64,000 nt of DNA from Mariluticola halotolerans (GCF_021611515.1 NZ_CP090960.1:496001-560000), one strand, 5' to 3'. Shown: positions 54,509 to 64,000, counted from the first letter of the stretch. Translations and numbers: made by a program. Notes: generated from the sequence alone by a model not told the origin.

Positions 54509-55762
54509 TTAGACGGGACGGATCAAGACGTGGCGTTTTTTGCCAATTGAGAGCTTGATTACGCCTTCGGGCAGCACATCCGCATCGCTAATGGTGGCAT
54601 GGGCATCGGAGATGGGCTTGTCGTTGACCCGGAGCGCGCCAGACTGGACGTGACGCCGCGCTTCGCCATTTGATGACGCCAGTCCTGCTTCCACCACTGC
54701 CGCCAACACGCCAAGGCCGGAGAGCAATGCGCCGCGCCGCACATCTGTGGTGGGCAGGGAAAGGTCAATCTCGCCCGCCTCAAATGTGGCGCGTGCGGTT
54801 TCTGCGGCCTGTTCAGCGGCTTCACGGCCATGCACGATGGCGGTGGCTTCTGTCGCGAGTACCTTTTTGGCCTCATTGATCTCGGTTGCGCCGAGATCAG
54901 CCAGTTTTGCAATCTCACCAAGCGGCAGACGGGTAAAGATCTTCAGGAACTTTTCGACATCTGCGTCTTCTGTATTGCGGAAATACTGCCAGAAATCATA
55001 GGGCGAGAACAAATCACCATTGAGCCAGACTGCGCCCGATGCGGTCTTGCCCATCTTCTGGCCGGAAGAGGTGGTCAGCAGCGGTGTGGTCAATGCATAG
55101 AGCTGTTCTGTGCCCATGCGATGACCAAGGTCGACACCATTGATGATATTGCCCCATTGATCCGAGCCGCCCATTTGCAGGGTGACGCCATGCCGCCGGT
55201 TCAGTTCCACAAAATCATAGCCCTGCATGATCATGTAGTTGAACTCGAGGAACGAGAGCGACTGCTCGCGATCAAGGCGCAGTTTGACGCTGTCGAATGA
55301 GAGCATGCGGTTGACCGAAAAGTGCCGGCCGACATCGCGCAGGAATTCGATGTAATTCAGCTTGAGCAACCAGTCGGCATTGTTGACCATGATCGCGTCG
55401 GTTTGCTCCTCGCCGAAACTGAGAATACGCGCGAAGATGCGTTTAATACCCTCGATATTGGCATTGATCTCATCAACGGAGAGCATTTTGCGCTGGTCGT
55501 CACGGAACGAGGGATCGCCCACCATTGAGGTGCCGCCGCCCATCAAGGCCACCGGCTTGTGGCCGGTTTCCTGCAGCCAGTACAGCATGGTGGCCGAGAT
55601 CAGATTGCCGATATGCAGGCTGGTCGCTGTCGCATCATAGCCGACATAGGCCGTGATCGGTCCCTTGAGGCAGAGTGCATCGAGCCCTTCGGGGTCGGAA
55701 AGCTGATGGATAAACCCCCGCTCATCGAGGGTGCGCAGAAAATCGGACTTGTAGGTGGTCAT
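54509..55762 (-). CDS. tyrS: Tyrosyl-tRNA synthetase
   Basis: The ATG giving [23 protein letters not shown] is preferred to a GTG three codons upstream; 417 residues. The class I signatures are TSLHIGN (HIGH form) and KMGKT (KMSKS form); YVGYDATA and [14 protein letters not shown] bind tyrosine. A C-terminal S4 domain ([16 protein letters not shown]) contacts tRNA. It charges tRNA-Tyr. It stands next to the hydrolase and suf region, as in other Rhizobiales. Confidence 0.96.
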   Translation of the reverse strand: MTTYKSDFLRTLDERGFIHQLSDPEGLDALCLKGPITAYVGYDATATSLHIGNLISATMLYWLQETGHKPVALMGGGTSMVGDPSFRDDQRKMLSVDEINANIEGIKRIFARILSFGEEQTDAIMVNNADWLLKLNYIEFLRDVGRHFSVNRMLSFDSVKLRLDREQSLSFLEFNYMIMQGYDFVELNRRHGVTLQMGGSDQWGNIINGVDLGHRMGTEQLYALTTPLLTTSSGQKMGKTASGAVWLNGDLFSPYDFWQYFRNTEDADVEKFLKIFTRLPLGEIAKLADLGATEINEAKKVLATEATAIVHGREAAEQAAETARATFEAGEIDLSLPTTDVRRGALLSGLGVLAAVVEAGLASSNGEARRHVQSGALRVNDKPISDAHATISDADVLPEGVIKLSIGKKRHVLIRPV

Positions 55763-55826
55763 GGCAATCACGCTTTACTATGCGCCGGTCAGGCGCGAAA
55801 CATCGGAGCTCTGTGCCGCAGGTTTG

Positions 55827-56489
55827 TTACCGGCCACCGCCCGCGGCAATGTCCGCGCGGCGCCGGTCGAGATATTCGCCGCAGCGTTCAATCAACTCAT
55901 CAACCTTGTTCTCGAAGAAGTGGTTGGCCCCTTCAACGATCTGCTGCTCGATGGTAATGCCTTTTTGCAGGCGCAGCTTGTCGACCAGTTTCTGGACTGA
56001 TGTGGGTGGGGTGACGCGGTCTTCATCGCCGTGAATGATCAGGCCCGAGGACGGGCAGGGCGCAAGGAACGAGAAGTCATACAGGTTTTCCTGCGGGGCG
56101 ATGGACAGAAAGCCTTCCACTTCCGGACGGCGCATCAGTAATTGCATGCCGATCCAGGCACCAAAGGAGAAGCCGGCGATCCAGCAGCCCTTGCTTTCCC
56201 TATTCAGTGCCTGCAGCCAGTCAAGGGCTGCAGCGGCATCGGACAGTTCGCCGACGCCATGATCAAACAGGCCCTGGGAGCGGCCAACACCACGCGAATT
56301 GAAGCGGAGAACGGCGAAGCCACGCTGCACGAACATGTAGTAAAGGTGGTAGACCACCTGATTGTTCATGGTGCCGCCAAATTCAGGATGCGGGTGCAAA
56401 ATGATGGCGACGGGCGCGTTTGGCTCCTTGCCAGGCTGGTAACGGCCTTCGATGCGCCCGGCCGGTCCATTAAAGATTACTTCTGGCAT
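55827..56489 (-). CDS. Alpha/beta hydrolase
   Basis: The ATG giving MPEVIFNGPAGRIEGRYQPG follows AGGGACAGAACCAAA; 220 residues; an earlier ATG adds seven. It has HPHPEFGGTMNNQVVYHLYYMFVQRGFAVLRFNSRGVGRSQG, the nucleophile GFSFGA, HGDEDRVTPP with the acid, and the histidine in EGANHFFENK. This small esterase-like family sits between tyrS and the suf operon in many Rhizobiales. Substrate unknown. It is divergent from the suf operon across about 250 bp. Confidence 0.9.
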   Translation of the reverse strand: MPEVIFNGPAGRIEGRYQPGKEPNAPVAIILHPHPEFGGTMNNQVVYHLYYMFVQRGFAVLRFNSRGVGRSQGLFDHGVGELSDAAAALDWLQALNRESKGCWIAGFSFGAWIGMQLLMRRPEVEGFLSIAPQENLYDFSFLAPCPSSGLIIHGDEDRVTPPTSVQKLVDKLRLQKGITIEQQIVEGANHFFENKVDELIERCGEYLDRRRADIAAGGGR

Positions 56490-56606
56490 TTTGGTTCTGT
56501 CCCTAAACATGGCCCGGTTTTTCGTCCGGCTGCGTGCTGCGATAACGGGCAAGCGCCGCTTGACGAATGCACCGGGGCTTCTTACAACTGGCTTTCAGAA
56601 AACCAG

Positions 56607-56623
56607 TTTAGAATAATTCGAAA
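56607..56623. promoter_or_regulatory. Candidate iron-control palindrome upstream of the suf operon
   Basis: TTTAGAA-TAA-TTCGAAA has 6 of 7 paired positions. It resembles the ICE box of the iron-responsive repressor Irr in alphaproteobacteria (TTTAGAA-N3-TTCTAAA type). It lies 114 bp upstream of the cysteine desulfurase start, between it and the divergent hydrolase gene. Confidence 0.5.
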
Positions 56624-56737
56624 CTTGTTTTAGCCGCTTGTCAGCGGCAGGTGCGAGCGCTCCTTTTAATGGAGGGACGCGCTTGATTTCAAGGATTGTT
56701 TAGGAGCCATAGCAGGCGAAAGCGCCTTCTCGAGCTT

Positions 56738-57895
56738 ATGATGACACATTCAGACGTGTATCTCGACCATAATGCATCGACGCAGCTGCTGGATTCGGCA
56801 CGCGCGGCGATTGTGGGCGGGCTCGATTCCACCGGCAATCCATCGTCTGTGCATGGTGCCGGACGGCGGTTGCGGACGCTGGTTGAAAAGGCGCGTGACC
56901 AGGTGGCCAAGGCTGCCGGTGCCGAACGCAAGCATGTGGTTTTCACAGGTTCCGCCACCGAGGCTTTGACCCAGGCGATTGCCGGGGGCGCGCGGGCGCT
57001 GGGATTTGACGCGATCATTGTCAGTGCCGGCGAGCATGCTGCAACGCTGAAAGCGGCTGAGATGACGGGATTGCCTGTTAGCCAGACGGCTTTGACGCCA
57101 GACGGGCGGATTGATGTTGCGGCGCTGGAAGGCGCTGTTGCGGCGGCAAGTGCTGCCGGGCATGTGGCGCTTGTCGCAGTGCATGCGGTGAATAACGAAA
57201 CCGGTGTCATTCAGCCGGTTGCGCAAATCGAGGCGCTGGTCGGGCCGACGCCGCATTTTCTGCTGGTTGATGCGGTACAGGCTTTTGGCAAGCTGGAACT
57301 TGATTTTGCGGCCCGCGCTGCCGACATGATGGCTATATCGGCGCACAAGGTTGGCGGTCCTGCCGGTGTTGGTGCGCTGTTGGTGAAGCCGCATTGCGAT
57401 GTGGCCCGGCTGATCCCGGGTGGCGGGCAGGAACAGAACCGGCGGGGCGGCACCGAGTCTGCAGCCTTGATTGCAGGATTTGGCGCGGCGGCGGAGATTT
57501 TTCCATCGGCCTATGATGCCACTGCCATTGCAGGGCTGACCGATGCGTTGACCAGAGGGGTGCAGAGCCTTGCACCTGAGGTTGTGGTATTTGGTGCGAA
57601 TGTGGACCGGATGGGCAATGTGGTCAATTTTGCCATGCCGGGCGTGAAGGCCAGCGTTTCGATGATGGGGCTGGACCTTGAGGGTGTCGCTGTGTCATCA
57701 GGCTCCGCTTGCTCATCGGGCAAGGTTGGGCGCAGCCACGTATTGCAGGCGATGGGCATTGATCCGGACCTCGCCGATTGCGCACTCCGGGTCAGCCTTG
57801 GCTGGCCCTCGACGCAGGACGACGTAGACAGATTTCTGAAGGCTTTCGAAAAAGTGCTTGGCCAGCACCGCAAATCTTCAGGCCGCGCGGCCTGA
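56738..57895 (+). CDS. Cysteine desulfurase, class I (IscS/NifS-like), first gene of the suf operon
   Basis: The ATG at 56738 gives MMTHSDVYLDHNASTQLLDSAR and about 385 residues; the TTG at 56696 is less likely. The PLP lysine is in ISAHKVGGPAGVG, VDAVQAFGKL and the catalytic loop is SSGSACSSGKV. It takes sulfur from cysteine for iron-sulfur assembly and lies in front of sufB; a second desulfurase of class II (SufS) is in the same operon. Work division between them is not readable. Confidence 0.92.
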   Translation: MMTHSDVYLDHNASTQLLDSARAAIVGGLDSTGNPSSVHGAGRRLRTLVEKARDQVAKAAGAERKHVVFTGSATEALTQAIAGGARALGFDAIIVSAGEHAATLKAAEMTGLPVSQTALTPDGRIDVAALEGAVAAASAAGHVALVAVHAVNNETGVIQPVAQIEALVGPTPHFLLVDAVQAFGKLELDFAARAADMMAISAHKVGGPAGVGALLVKPHCDVARLIPGGGQEQNRRGGTESAALIAGFGAAAEIFPSAYDATAIAGLTDALTRGVQSLAPEVVVFGANVDRMGNVVNFAMPGVKASVSMMGLDLEGVAVSSGSACSSGKVGRSHVLQAMGIDPDLADCALRVSLGWPSTQDDVDRFLKAFEKVLGQHRKSSGRAA

Positions 57896-57957
57896 ACTGC
57901 CAATAGATATTCCATCTCGCCATCCTTGAAATGGTGCAGATCAGAAGGAGAAGAGAC

Positions 57958-59478
57958 ATGTCCAGTTTGAGCCCAACGACGGCGCGGGAGAGTATCCCGA
58001 CCCTCAAGGAGAATATCGACCTTGCAACCGTTGAAAGTGTGCAGTCGCTGGATGTCGACAAGTACAAATACGGCTTCGAAACCATCATCGAAAGCGACAA
58101 GGCACCCAAGGGCCTGAGCGAAGACGTTATTCGCTTCATTTCGGCCAAGAAGGAAGAGCCACAGTGGATGCTGGACTGGCGTCTGGAGGCTTACAAGCGC
58201 TGGCTAACCATGGAAGAGCCAACCTGGGCGCGGGTGCATTATCCCAAGATCGATTTTCAGGATCTCTATTTCTATTCGGCGCCGAAAAGCACGTCCGGGC
58301 CCAAAAGCCTGGATGAAGTCGACCCGGAATTGTTGCGCACCTATGAAAAGCTGGGCATTCCGCTGCGCGAGCAGGAGGTTCTTGCCGGCGTTGAGGGCGC
58401 ACGCGTGGCGGTGGATGCGGTATTCGACTCTGTTTCAGTCGTCACGACATTCCGTGAAGAGCTGGCCAAGGTCGGGATCATTTTCTGCTCGATTTCCGAG
58501 GCTGTGCGTGAATATCCCGAACTGGTCCAGAAATATCTCGGGTCGGTCGTGCCGGTCAGCGACAATTATTATGCGACGCTCAATTCTGCTGTGTTCACCG
58601 ACGGGTCGTTCGTCTTTATTCCCAAGGGCGTGCGGTGCCCAATGGAATTGTCGACCTATTTCCGTATCAACGAGAAAAACACCGGACAGTTTGAGCGCAC
58701 GCTGATCATTGCCGAAGAAGAAAGCTATGTGAGCTATCTCGAAGGCTGCACCGCGCCGACACGTGATGAAAACCAGCTGCACGCCGCCGTGGTGGAACTG
58801 GTGGCGCTTGACGATGCCGAGATCAAGTATTCGACAGTGCAGAACTGGTATCCGGGCGACAAGGATGGCAAGGGCGGCATCTATAATTTCGTCACCAAGC
58901 GCGGCGATTGCCGGGGCGATAATTCCAAGATTTCCTGGACCCAGGTGGAAACCGGTTCGGCGATTACCTGGAAATATCCGTCGTGCATCCTGCGTGGCGA
59001 CAATTCGCGTGGCGAATTCTATTCGATCGCCATTTCCAACGGGCATCAGCAGGTGGATAGCGGCACCAAGATGATCCATCTGGGCAAGAATACTTCAAGC
59101 CGGATCATTTCCAAGGGTATTGCGGCCGGTTTCTCCGACAACACCTATCGTGGTCAGGTTTCGGCCCATGCCAAGGCCAAGGGTGCGCGCAACTTTACCC
59201 AGTGCGACAGCCTTTTGATCGGCGATACCTGCGGGGCACATACGGTGCCTTATATCGAAAGCCGCAATGCCTCGACGGTTTTCGAGCATGAAGCGACGAC
59301 CTCGAAAATTTCGGATGACCAGATGTTCTATTGCCAGCAGCGCGGGCTGGACCCTGAAGAGGCGGTCGCGCTGATCGTCAATGGTTTCGTGCGTGATGTG
59401 CTGCAACATCTGCCGATGGAATTCATGGTCGAGACGCAAAAGCTGATCAACATTTCGCTTGAAGGCAGTGTCGGCTAA
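57958..59478 (+). CDS. sufB: Fe-S cluster scaffold protein SufB
   Basis: The ATG at 57958 follows AGAAGGAGAAGAGAC and gives 506 residues; the ORF begins 27 bp earlier. SufB marks are [47 protein letters not shown] (with a conserved Cys), [33 protein letters not shown], and [16 protein letters not shown] near the end. It forms the SufBC2D complex on which the cluster is built. It lies 62 bp after the desulfurase gene. Confidence 0.97.
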   Translation: MSSLSPTTARESIPTLKENIDLATVESVQSLDVDKYKYGFETIIESDKAPKGLSEDVIRFISAKKEEPQWMLDWRLEAYKRWLTMEEPTWARVHYPKIDFQDLYFYSAPKSTSGPKSLDEVDPELLRTYEKLGIPLREQEVLAGVEGARVAVDAVFDSVSVVTTFREELAKVGIIFCSISEAVREYPELVQKYLGSVVPVSDNYYATLNSAVFTDGSFVFIPKGVRCPMELSTYFRINEKNTGQFERTLIIAEEESYVSYLEGCTAPTRDENQLHAAVVELVALDDAEIKYSTVQNWYPGDKDGKGGIYNFVTKRGDCRGDNSKISWTQVETGSAITWKYPSCILRGDNSRGEFYSIAISNGHQQVDSGTKMIHLGKNTSSRIISKGIAAGFSDNTYRGQVSAHAKAKGARNFTQCDSLLIGDTCGAHTVPYIESRNASTVFEHEATTSKISDDQMFYCQQRGLDPEEAVALIVNGFVRDVLQHLPMEFMVETQKLINISLEGSVG

Positions 59479-59559
59479 GCGCCGCCTGAACTTTTGTAAA
59501 ATTGCATAGACGCGTGTGACGGCCCGCGAAACGGGCGCAAGCGCTATCGGAGAAGACAA

Positions 59560-60327
59560 ATGACGACACCCATGCTGGAAATTCGCGACCTGCGCGTGAG
59601 CATTGAAGACGAGAACAAGGAAATCCTCAAAGGCGTGAACCTGGTCGTGCCGCGCGGCGAAGTGCACGCGATCATGGGGCCGAACGGTTCGGGAAAATCA
59701 ACGCTCAGCTATGCGTTGGCTGGCCGCGAGGGCTATGAAATCACGGATGGCGAAGTGCTGCTCGATGGCGTCAGCATTCTTGATATGGAGCCGGACGCAC
59801 GGGCTGCTGCCGGGCTGTTCCTCGCATTCCAGTACCCGATCGAAATTCCGGGCGTTGCGACCATGACCTTTTTGAAGGCTGCGATGAATGCCCAGCGCAA
59901 GGCGCGTGGCGAGGGCGAGCTGACAACCCCGGACTTCATGCGGGCGGTCAAGGATGCCTCGGGCATGCTCAAGATTGACAACGAGATGCTCAAGCGCGCG
60001 CTCAATGTCGGGTTCTCCGGCGGTGAGAAGAAGCGGGCCGAGGTGCTGCAGATGGCGCTGCTGGCTCCGAAAATGTGCATTCTAGATGAAACGGATTCCG
60101 GTCTGGACATCGATGCCTTGCGGGTTGTCTCTGATGGTGTGAATGCCTTGCGGGACGATAACCGTTCCATGCTGGTCATCACCCATTACCAGCGCCTTTT
60201 GAATCATATCGTGCCGGATGTGGTGCATGTGTTCTCGGGTGGCCGGATTGTTGAGAGCGGCGACAAGGATCTTGCGCTTGAGCTTGAGAGCAAGGGCTAT
60301 GCCGGTTTTGGCGAAGACGCAGCGTGA
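59560..60327 (+). CDS. sufC: Fe-S assembly ATPase SufC
   Basis: The 255-residue ATPase has Walker A GPNGSGKST, the SufC-type LAGREGYEITDGEVLLDG, signature FSGGEKKRAE, Walker B CILDETDSGLDIDALR and H-loop ITHYQRLL. It is a soluble ABC ATPase that binds SufB and SufD. An 81-bp gap with a small GCCCG/CGGGC hairpin separates it from sufB. Confidence 0.97.
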   Translation: MTTPMLEIRDLRVSIEDENKEILKGVNLVVPRGEVHAIMGPNGSGKSTLSYALAGREGYEITDGEVLLDGVSILDMEPDARAAAGLFLAFQYPIEIPGVATMTFLKAAMNAQRKARGEGELTTPDFMRAVKDASGMLKIDNEMLKRALNVGFSGGEKKRAEVLQMALLAPKMCILDETDSGLDIDALRVVSDGVNALRDDNRSMLVITHYQRLLNHIVPDVVHVFSGGRIVESGDKDLALELESKGYAGFGEDAA

Positions 60328-60334
60328 GGCAATC

Positions 60335-61564
60335 GTGACAATTCAAAAATTCCCGGTCCGGCTTAGTCCGGCAGAAGAAAGCCTCGTTGCCCAGCTCGAA
60401 AGCGCTGGCGCAAAAGATGCGGCCGATCGCCTGCGTGATGCGGGCCTGCCCACACGGCGTGTCGAGAGCTATCATTACACAGACCTGAAAATGCTGCTGC
60501 GCGACGTGCCTGCGCTTTCCGGCGATGCGACGGACACCAGTCCGCCCGCACTTCATATCCCCGGTGCCTTTCGCATTCTGATGGCCAATGGTGCCGTTCA
60601 GGAGACGACTACAGCGCCTGCGGGTGTGATTGTAGGCAAGGTCAAGGGTTCTGTGCTTTCGGCGCGTGACGATGCCGTTGTGCGGCTCAATACGGCGCTG
60701 GCAAAAGAAAGCCTGAGTATTGACCTCGATCATTCGGTCGATCCGGTTATCCATATCGACCGGCGCACCGAGGGGCCGGCTGGCCACGTCAATGGCGGCG
60801 CGAAGTTCTTCGTCGCCGATGGCGGCAGCGCGACCATTGTCGAGACCTTTTCAGGCAGCGATGCGGCGCATCTTGGTAATCATGCCAGCTACGTTTCTGT
60901 GGGCAAGGGTGCCAATGTCACCCATATCATGATCGACCTGTCCGGCCCCACGGCCCGGCATTTCGGCACGGCCGAATATGAGATTGCTGCGGACGCCAGG
61001 TTGCGGACGCTGACCATCCATGCGGGTTCGGCTGTAGCGCGAACGCAATTGTTTGCCCGTTTCTCGGGCGAGGGCGCTCATGCCGACTTCACCGGCCTTA
61101 ATCTGGTTGAGGATGGGCAGCATGCCGATATCACGCTTGATATCGCCCACGCTGTGCCCAATACCACCTCGGCAGAATTGTTCAAATCCGTTGCGCGGGG
61201 CCGTTCGCGGGCGGTGTTCCAGGGCAAGATCGTCGTGGCGCAACATGCGCAAAAGACCGATGCCAAGATGATGGCCCAGGGGTTGATGCTGTCTGATACA
61301 GCGGAAATTCTCGCCAAGCCGGAATTGGAGATTTTCGCTGACGACGTGGTGTGTGGTCACGGGGCGACCTGCGGCGAGATTGACAGCGACAGCCTGTTCT
61401 ATCTGCTCAGCCGCGGCATTCCCCGGCCTGATGCAGAATCCATGCTGGTACGCGCCTTCCTCGATGAATTGTTCGACCCGATCGAAGATGCGGAGCTGAA
61501 CGAGGCGTTGTTGTCGATCACCGACGGCTGGTTGGCGAGGGCTATTCCACAGGCCAGCCTATGA
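60335..61564 (+). CDS. sufD: Fe-S cluster assembly protein SufD
   Basis: The GTG at 60335 gives MTIQKFPVRLSPAEESLVAQLESAG and 409 residues; the frame extends upstream inside sufC. SufD marks are RRVESYHYTDLKMLLRDVPALSG, the beta-helix stretches, and the end GHGATCGEIDSDSLFYLLSRGIPRPDAESMLVRAFLDE. It pairs with SufB. Its stop overlaps the sufS start by 4 bp. Confidence 0.95.
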   Translation: MTIQKFPVRLSPAEESLVAQLESAGAKDAADRLRDAGLPTRRVESYHYTDLKMLLRDVPALSGDATDTSPPALHIPGAFRILMANGAVQETTTAPAGVIVGKVKGSVLSARDDAVVRLNTALAKESLSIDLDHSVDPVIHIDRRTEGPAGHVNGGAKFFVADGGSATIVETFSGSDAAHLGNHASYVSVGKGANVTHIMIDLSGPTARHFGTAEYEIAADARLRTLTIHAGSAVARTQLFARFSGEGAHADFTGLNLVEDGQHADITLDIAHAVPNTTSAELFKSVARGRSRAVFQGKIVVAQHAQKTDAKMMAQGLMLSDTAEILAKPELEIFADDVVCGHGATCGEIDSDSLFYLLSRGIPRPDAESMLVRAFLDELFDPIEDAELNEALLSITDGWLARAIPQASL

Positions 61565-62781
61565 CGTTTGATCTGGACAAGGTTCGGGCCGATTTCCCCA
61601 TTCTGGACGAGAAGGTGCACGGGCATCGTCTCGTCTATCTCGACAATGGGGCGTCAGCACAAAAACCGCGTCAGGTGCTGGACCGGATTCAGCAGGCCTA
61701 TGCGCATGAATATGCCAATGTGCATCGCGGCTTGCATACCTTGTCGACACGGGCAACAGATGCCTATGAGGCGGGCCGGGAGAGCGTCAGGCGTTTCCTG
61801 AATGCCGCAAAGCCGGAAGAAATCATCTTCACCAAGGGCGCGACGGAAGCGCTCAATCTGGTCGCGTCCAGTTTTGCTGCCCCGATGATCAGGGAAGGCG
61901 ACGAAATCGTCATCACGATCATGGAGCATCACTCCAATATCGTGCCATGGCATTTCCTGCGGGAACGTCAGGGCGCGGTTATCAAGTGGGTGGATGTCAA
62001 GGATGACGGCGCGTTCGATCTCGAGGCGTTTGAAGCGGCGTTGACGCCGCGCACCAAGATTGTGTCGCTGACACATATGTCAAACGTGCTGGGCACTGTG
62101 ACACCGCTCAAGCAGGTGGTCGAGATTGCACATGCGCGCGGTATTGCTGTGGTTGTTGATGGCAGCCAGGGCGCGGTGCATATGCCGGTCGATGTGCAGG
62201 ATATCGGTGCCGATTTCTACGTGATGACCGGGCACAAGCTTTATGGTCCCACCGGCATTGGCGTGCTTTATGGCCGTTATGACCTGTTGGCGGGGATGCA
62301 GCCCTATCAGGGTGGCGGGGAGATGATCGAGGAAGTCAGTCTCGATGCGGTTACCTATAATGCGCCCCCGCACCGGTTTGAGGCCGGTACGCCACCCATC
62401 GTGCAAGCCATCGGGCTTGGGGCGGCGCTGGATTATATTTCGGCGCTGGGCCGCGACGATATTGCGGCACATGAAGCCGAGATTTCGACTTATGCGGCTG
62501 AAAAGCTTCAGAAAATCAATTCGTTGCGCGTAATCGGCAATGCGCCGGGCAAGGGCGGTATTTTCTCGTTCGAGATAGAGGGCGCACACGCCCATGACGT
62601 GTCCACGATCATGGATCGATATGGGGTTGCGGTGCGTGCTGGCACCCATTGTGCCATGCCGTTGCTAAAAAGATTTGGTGCTACCTCTACATGCCGGGCC
62701 TCTTTCGGCCTATATAATGGCAAGGATGACGTCGACGCGCTTGTCGATGCCATTGAAAAAGCAAAAAGTTTCTTCGCCTGA
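61561..62781 (+). CDS. sufS: Cysteine desulfurase SufS
   Basis: The 406-residue class II desulfurase has YLDNGASAQKPRQVLDRIQQAYAHEYANVHRGLHTLS, the PLP lysine in MTGHKLYGPTGIGVLYG, EVSLDAVTYNAPPHRFEAGTPP and the catalytic Cys loop VRAGTHCAMPLLKRFG. It mobilises sulfur for SufBCD; no sufE gene lies nearby, so its sulfur acceptor must be elsewhere or bypassed. It starts in the sufD stop (ATGA). Confidence 0.96.
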   Translation: MTFDLDKVRADFPILDEKVHGHRLVYLDNGASAQKPRQVLDRIQQAYAHEYANVHRGLHTLSTRATDAYEAGRESVRRFLNAAKPEEIIFTKGATEALNLVASSFAAPMIREGDEIVITIMEHHSNIVPWHFLRERQGAVIKWVDVKDDGAFDLEAFEAALTPRTKIVSLTHMSNVLGTVTPLKQVVEIAHARGIAVVVDGSQGAVHMPVDVQDIGADFYVMTGHKLYGPTGIGVLYGRYDLLAGMQPYQGGGEMIEEVSLDAVTYNAPPHRFEAGTPPIVQAIGLGAALDYISALGRDDIAAHEAEISTYAAEKLQKINSLRVIGNAPGKGGIFSFEIEGAHAHDVSTIMDRYGVAVRAGTHCAMPLLKRFGATSTCRASFGLYNGKDDVDALVDAIEKAKSFFA

Positions 62782-62798
62782 ACGGCGGGACGGGTCAT

Positions 62799-63206
62799 AT
62801 GAACGACGAATTGAAAACGACAGAAGACAAGGTTGCCGTGGCCGAAGGCAATGCGCCTGTTGTGGCGACAAGCGACAGCGGCGCTATTCCGGCCGACGAA
62901 GTCGAGCGGATTACCACCGATCTGGTGGCGGCGTTCAAGACCGTTTATGACCCGGAAATTCCGGTCGATATCTATGAGCTGGGATTGATCTACAAGGTTG
63001 AACTCGATGATGACCGCAAGGTGAGCATCGATATGACCCTGACGGCGCCGGGTTGCCCTGTGGCAGGTGAAATGCCTGGCTGGGTTGAAACGGCCGCCGG
63101 CATGGTTGAGGGTGTACAGGAGGTTGAGGTCAAGATGGTGTTTGATCCGCCCTGGGGTCCCGATCGCATGAGTGAAGAAGCACAGGTAGCGCTGAACTGG
63201 TGGTGA
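62799..63206 (+). CDS. SUF system iron-sulfur maturation protein, MIP18/DUF59 family
   Basis: A 135-residue protein: an Ala/Val-rich, likely flexible N-terminus then the MIP18 domain with AFKTVYDPEIPVDIYELGLIYKVELDD, MTLTAPGCPVAGEMPGWV and VKMVFDPPWGPDRMSEEAQVALNWW. The Cys in APGCP is the conserved one. It acts in late cluster insertion (SufT/YitW type). It is 17 bp after sufS. Confidence 0.93.
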   Translation: MNDELKTTEDKVAVAEGNAPVVATSDSGAIPADEVERITTDLVAAFKTVYDPEIPVDIYELGLIYKVELDDDRKVSIDMTLTAPGCPVAGEMPGWVETAAGMVEGVQEVEVKMVFDPPWGPDRMSEEAQVALNWW

Positions 63207-63210
63207 CCAA

Positions 63211-63591
63211 ATGAGCTTTGAAGTAATCAAATTGACAGAATCCGCTGCAGAGCGGATTTCCGAGATCATGGAGAATTCCGATACACCGGTTACTGGTGTG
63301 CGGGTTGGCGTCAAGAATTCCGGCTGCGCCGGTGTTGCCTACACGCTCGATTATGTGGCCGAACCGGTTGAAGGTGATGATCACGTGCACCAGCATGGTG
63401 TCGACGTTTATATCGACCCCAAGGCGACGATGTTCCTGTTGGGCACGGTGATGGATTTTGAAGTCGGCAAGCTCTCTTCCAGCTTCACATTCACCAACCC
63501 GAACCAGGTTGGTGCTTGTGGCTGCGGTGAAAGCGTGCAGCTGGAAAAGGCTGATTTGCGGCAGTTGGCTGAGGCCCGCGCCGCCGGTTAA
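63211..63591 (+). CDS. sufA: HesB/IscA family iron-sulfur assembly protein (SufA-like)
   Basis: The 126-residue A-type carrier has the three conserved cysteines: KNSGCAGVAYTLDY and GACGCGES. It receives clusters from SufBCD and passes them to target proteins. It is the last gene of the suf operon; a minus-strand gene follows at once (stop at 63592). Confidence 0.95.
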   Translation: MSFEVIKLTESAAERISEIMENSDTPVTGVRVGVKNSGCAGVAYTLDYVAEPVEGDDHVHQHGVDVYIDPKATMFLLGTVMDFEVGKLSSSFTFTNPNQVGACGCGESVQLEKADLRQLAEARAAG

Positions 63592-64000
63592 TCAGGCGGC
63601 GAAATGCTTGCCCGTGTTTTTACGGACCAGCTCATGTTCCTGATCGATGACAGCATTGCGGCCCTTGTGCTTTGCGGCATAGAGGCAGCGATCTGCGCGT
63701 TCTACCAATGACACGACATTGTCGCCCGCTGTAAAGGCCGCCACACCAAACGAGGCTGTGACCCGCCCCAGCTTCTCGTTGGTGGACCGTTTTAGCAATT
63801 CACGGGACTGCACTGCCTTGCGTAGTCTATCAGCAAGATTGCGCGCCTGTTCCAGCGTGGTGCCGGGCAGAATGACCGCAAATTCCTCCCCGCCATAACG
63901 GGCAGCCGTATCGTCAATCTTGACGCTTGATTTCAGGGTGAGGGCAACGAGCCGCAACACCTGGTCACCGGTTTGATGGCCGTAATTGTCGTTAAACAGC
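63592..64000 (-). CDS. GGDEF-domain diguanylate cyclase, 5' part beyond the window
   Basis: The frame runs off the right edge. The visible C-terminal 136 residues hold the end of a GGDEF domain: LFNDNYGHQTGDQVLRLVALTL, the active motif RYGGEEFAVILPG, and ASFGVAAFTAGDNVVSLVERADRCLYAAKHKGRN. It probably makes cyclic di-GMP. The sensor part is not visible. Its stop is adjacent to the sufA stop. Confidence 0.93.
   Translation of the reverse strand, partial: LFNDNYGHQTGDQVLRLVALTLKSSVKIDDTAARYGGEEFAVILPGTTLEQARNLADRLRKAVQSRELLKRSTNEKLGRVTASFGVAAFTAGDNVVSLVERADRCLYAAKHKGRNAVIDQEHELVRKNTGKHFAA

Overview
The window looks like a chromosomal segment of an alphaproteobacterium, most likely of the order Hyphomicrobiales (Rhizobiales). 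The evidence is gene content and order: NDUFA12, DUF2155, aat, accC, accB and aroQ in that order, an RNase E / AmiC / PBP1A / RF2 block, a suf operon headed by a second cysteine desulfurase, a B12-dependent ribonucleotide reductase, and a palindrome resembling an Irr iron box upstream of the suf genes. The genus cannot be fixed from sequence reading alone. No tRNA, rRNA, CRISPR array, phage or transposase gene was seen.

Left part (1-19.8 kb): an accessory catabolic island. It holds the end of a branched-chain-type ABC importer (permease, two ATPases), an SDR dehydrogenase, an MFS carrier, a P450 with a GntR/FCD repressor, a complete peptide/nickel-type ABC importer followed by a CapA-like and an MmgE/PrpD-like enzyme, and then on the minus strand a TRAP transporter with a second P450, facing a MarR regulator. 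The two P450s share a rare lack of the I-helix acid-alcohol pair. Two kinds of operator can be read: a tandem 12-mer (ATTGTYGACAAT core) at both GntR targets, and a 21-bp palindrome (ATAGTT-N9-AACTAT) over two promoters, one for the TRAP operon and one upstream of the MFS gene, where a relic of a TRAP permease C-terminus also lies.

19.9-22.8 kb, minus strand: a compact RiPP cluster. A 101-residue precursor with a Gly-rich core carrying four aromatic-X-Gln units (YDQ, YTQ, HNQ, YNQ) is followed by a radical SAM/SPASM maturase and an overlapping JmjC-type Fe(II)/2-oxoglutarate oxygenase. This is the strongest candidate for an undescribed system: probably a three-residue cyclophane (triceptide-like) peptide with an added hydroxylation step.

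22.9-26.8 kb: a small membrane protein, an AraC regulator, a serine beta-lactamase-fold hydrolase and a Tat-exported beta-carbonic anhydrase. A decayed second copy of the small membrane protein gene, ending in a strong bidirectional terminator, closes the region.

26.8-64 kb: mostly core genes. These are nrdJ, NDUFA12, DUF2155, aat, accC, accB, aroQ, a DsbA-like oxidoreductase, an aminotransferase, rne, an amidase, PBP1A, prfB (with its +1 programmed frameshift), an M23 peptidase, a peroxiredoxin, a large AsmA-like protein, tyrS, a hydrolase, the suf operon and the start of a diguanylate cyclase gene. A five-gene ArsR / tandem SRPBCC / SnoaL / GyrI-like / hydrolase cassette is inserted between DUF2155 and aat, where the usual neighbours would be adjacent.
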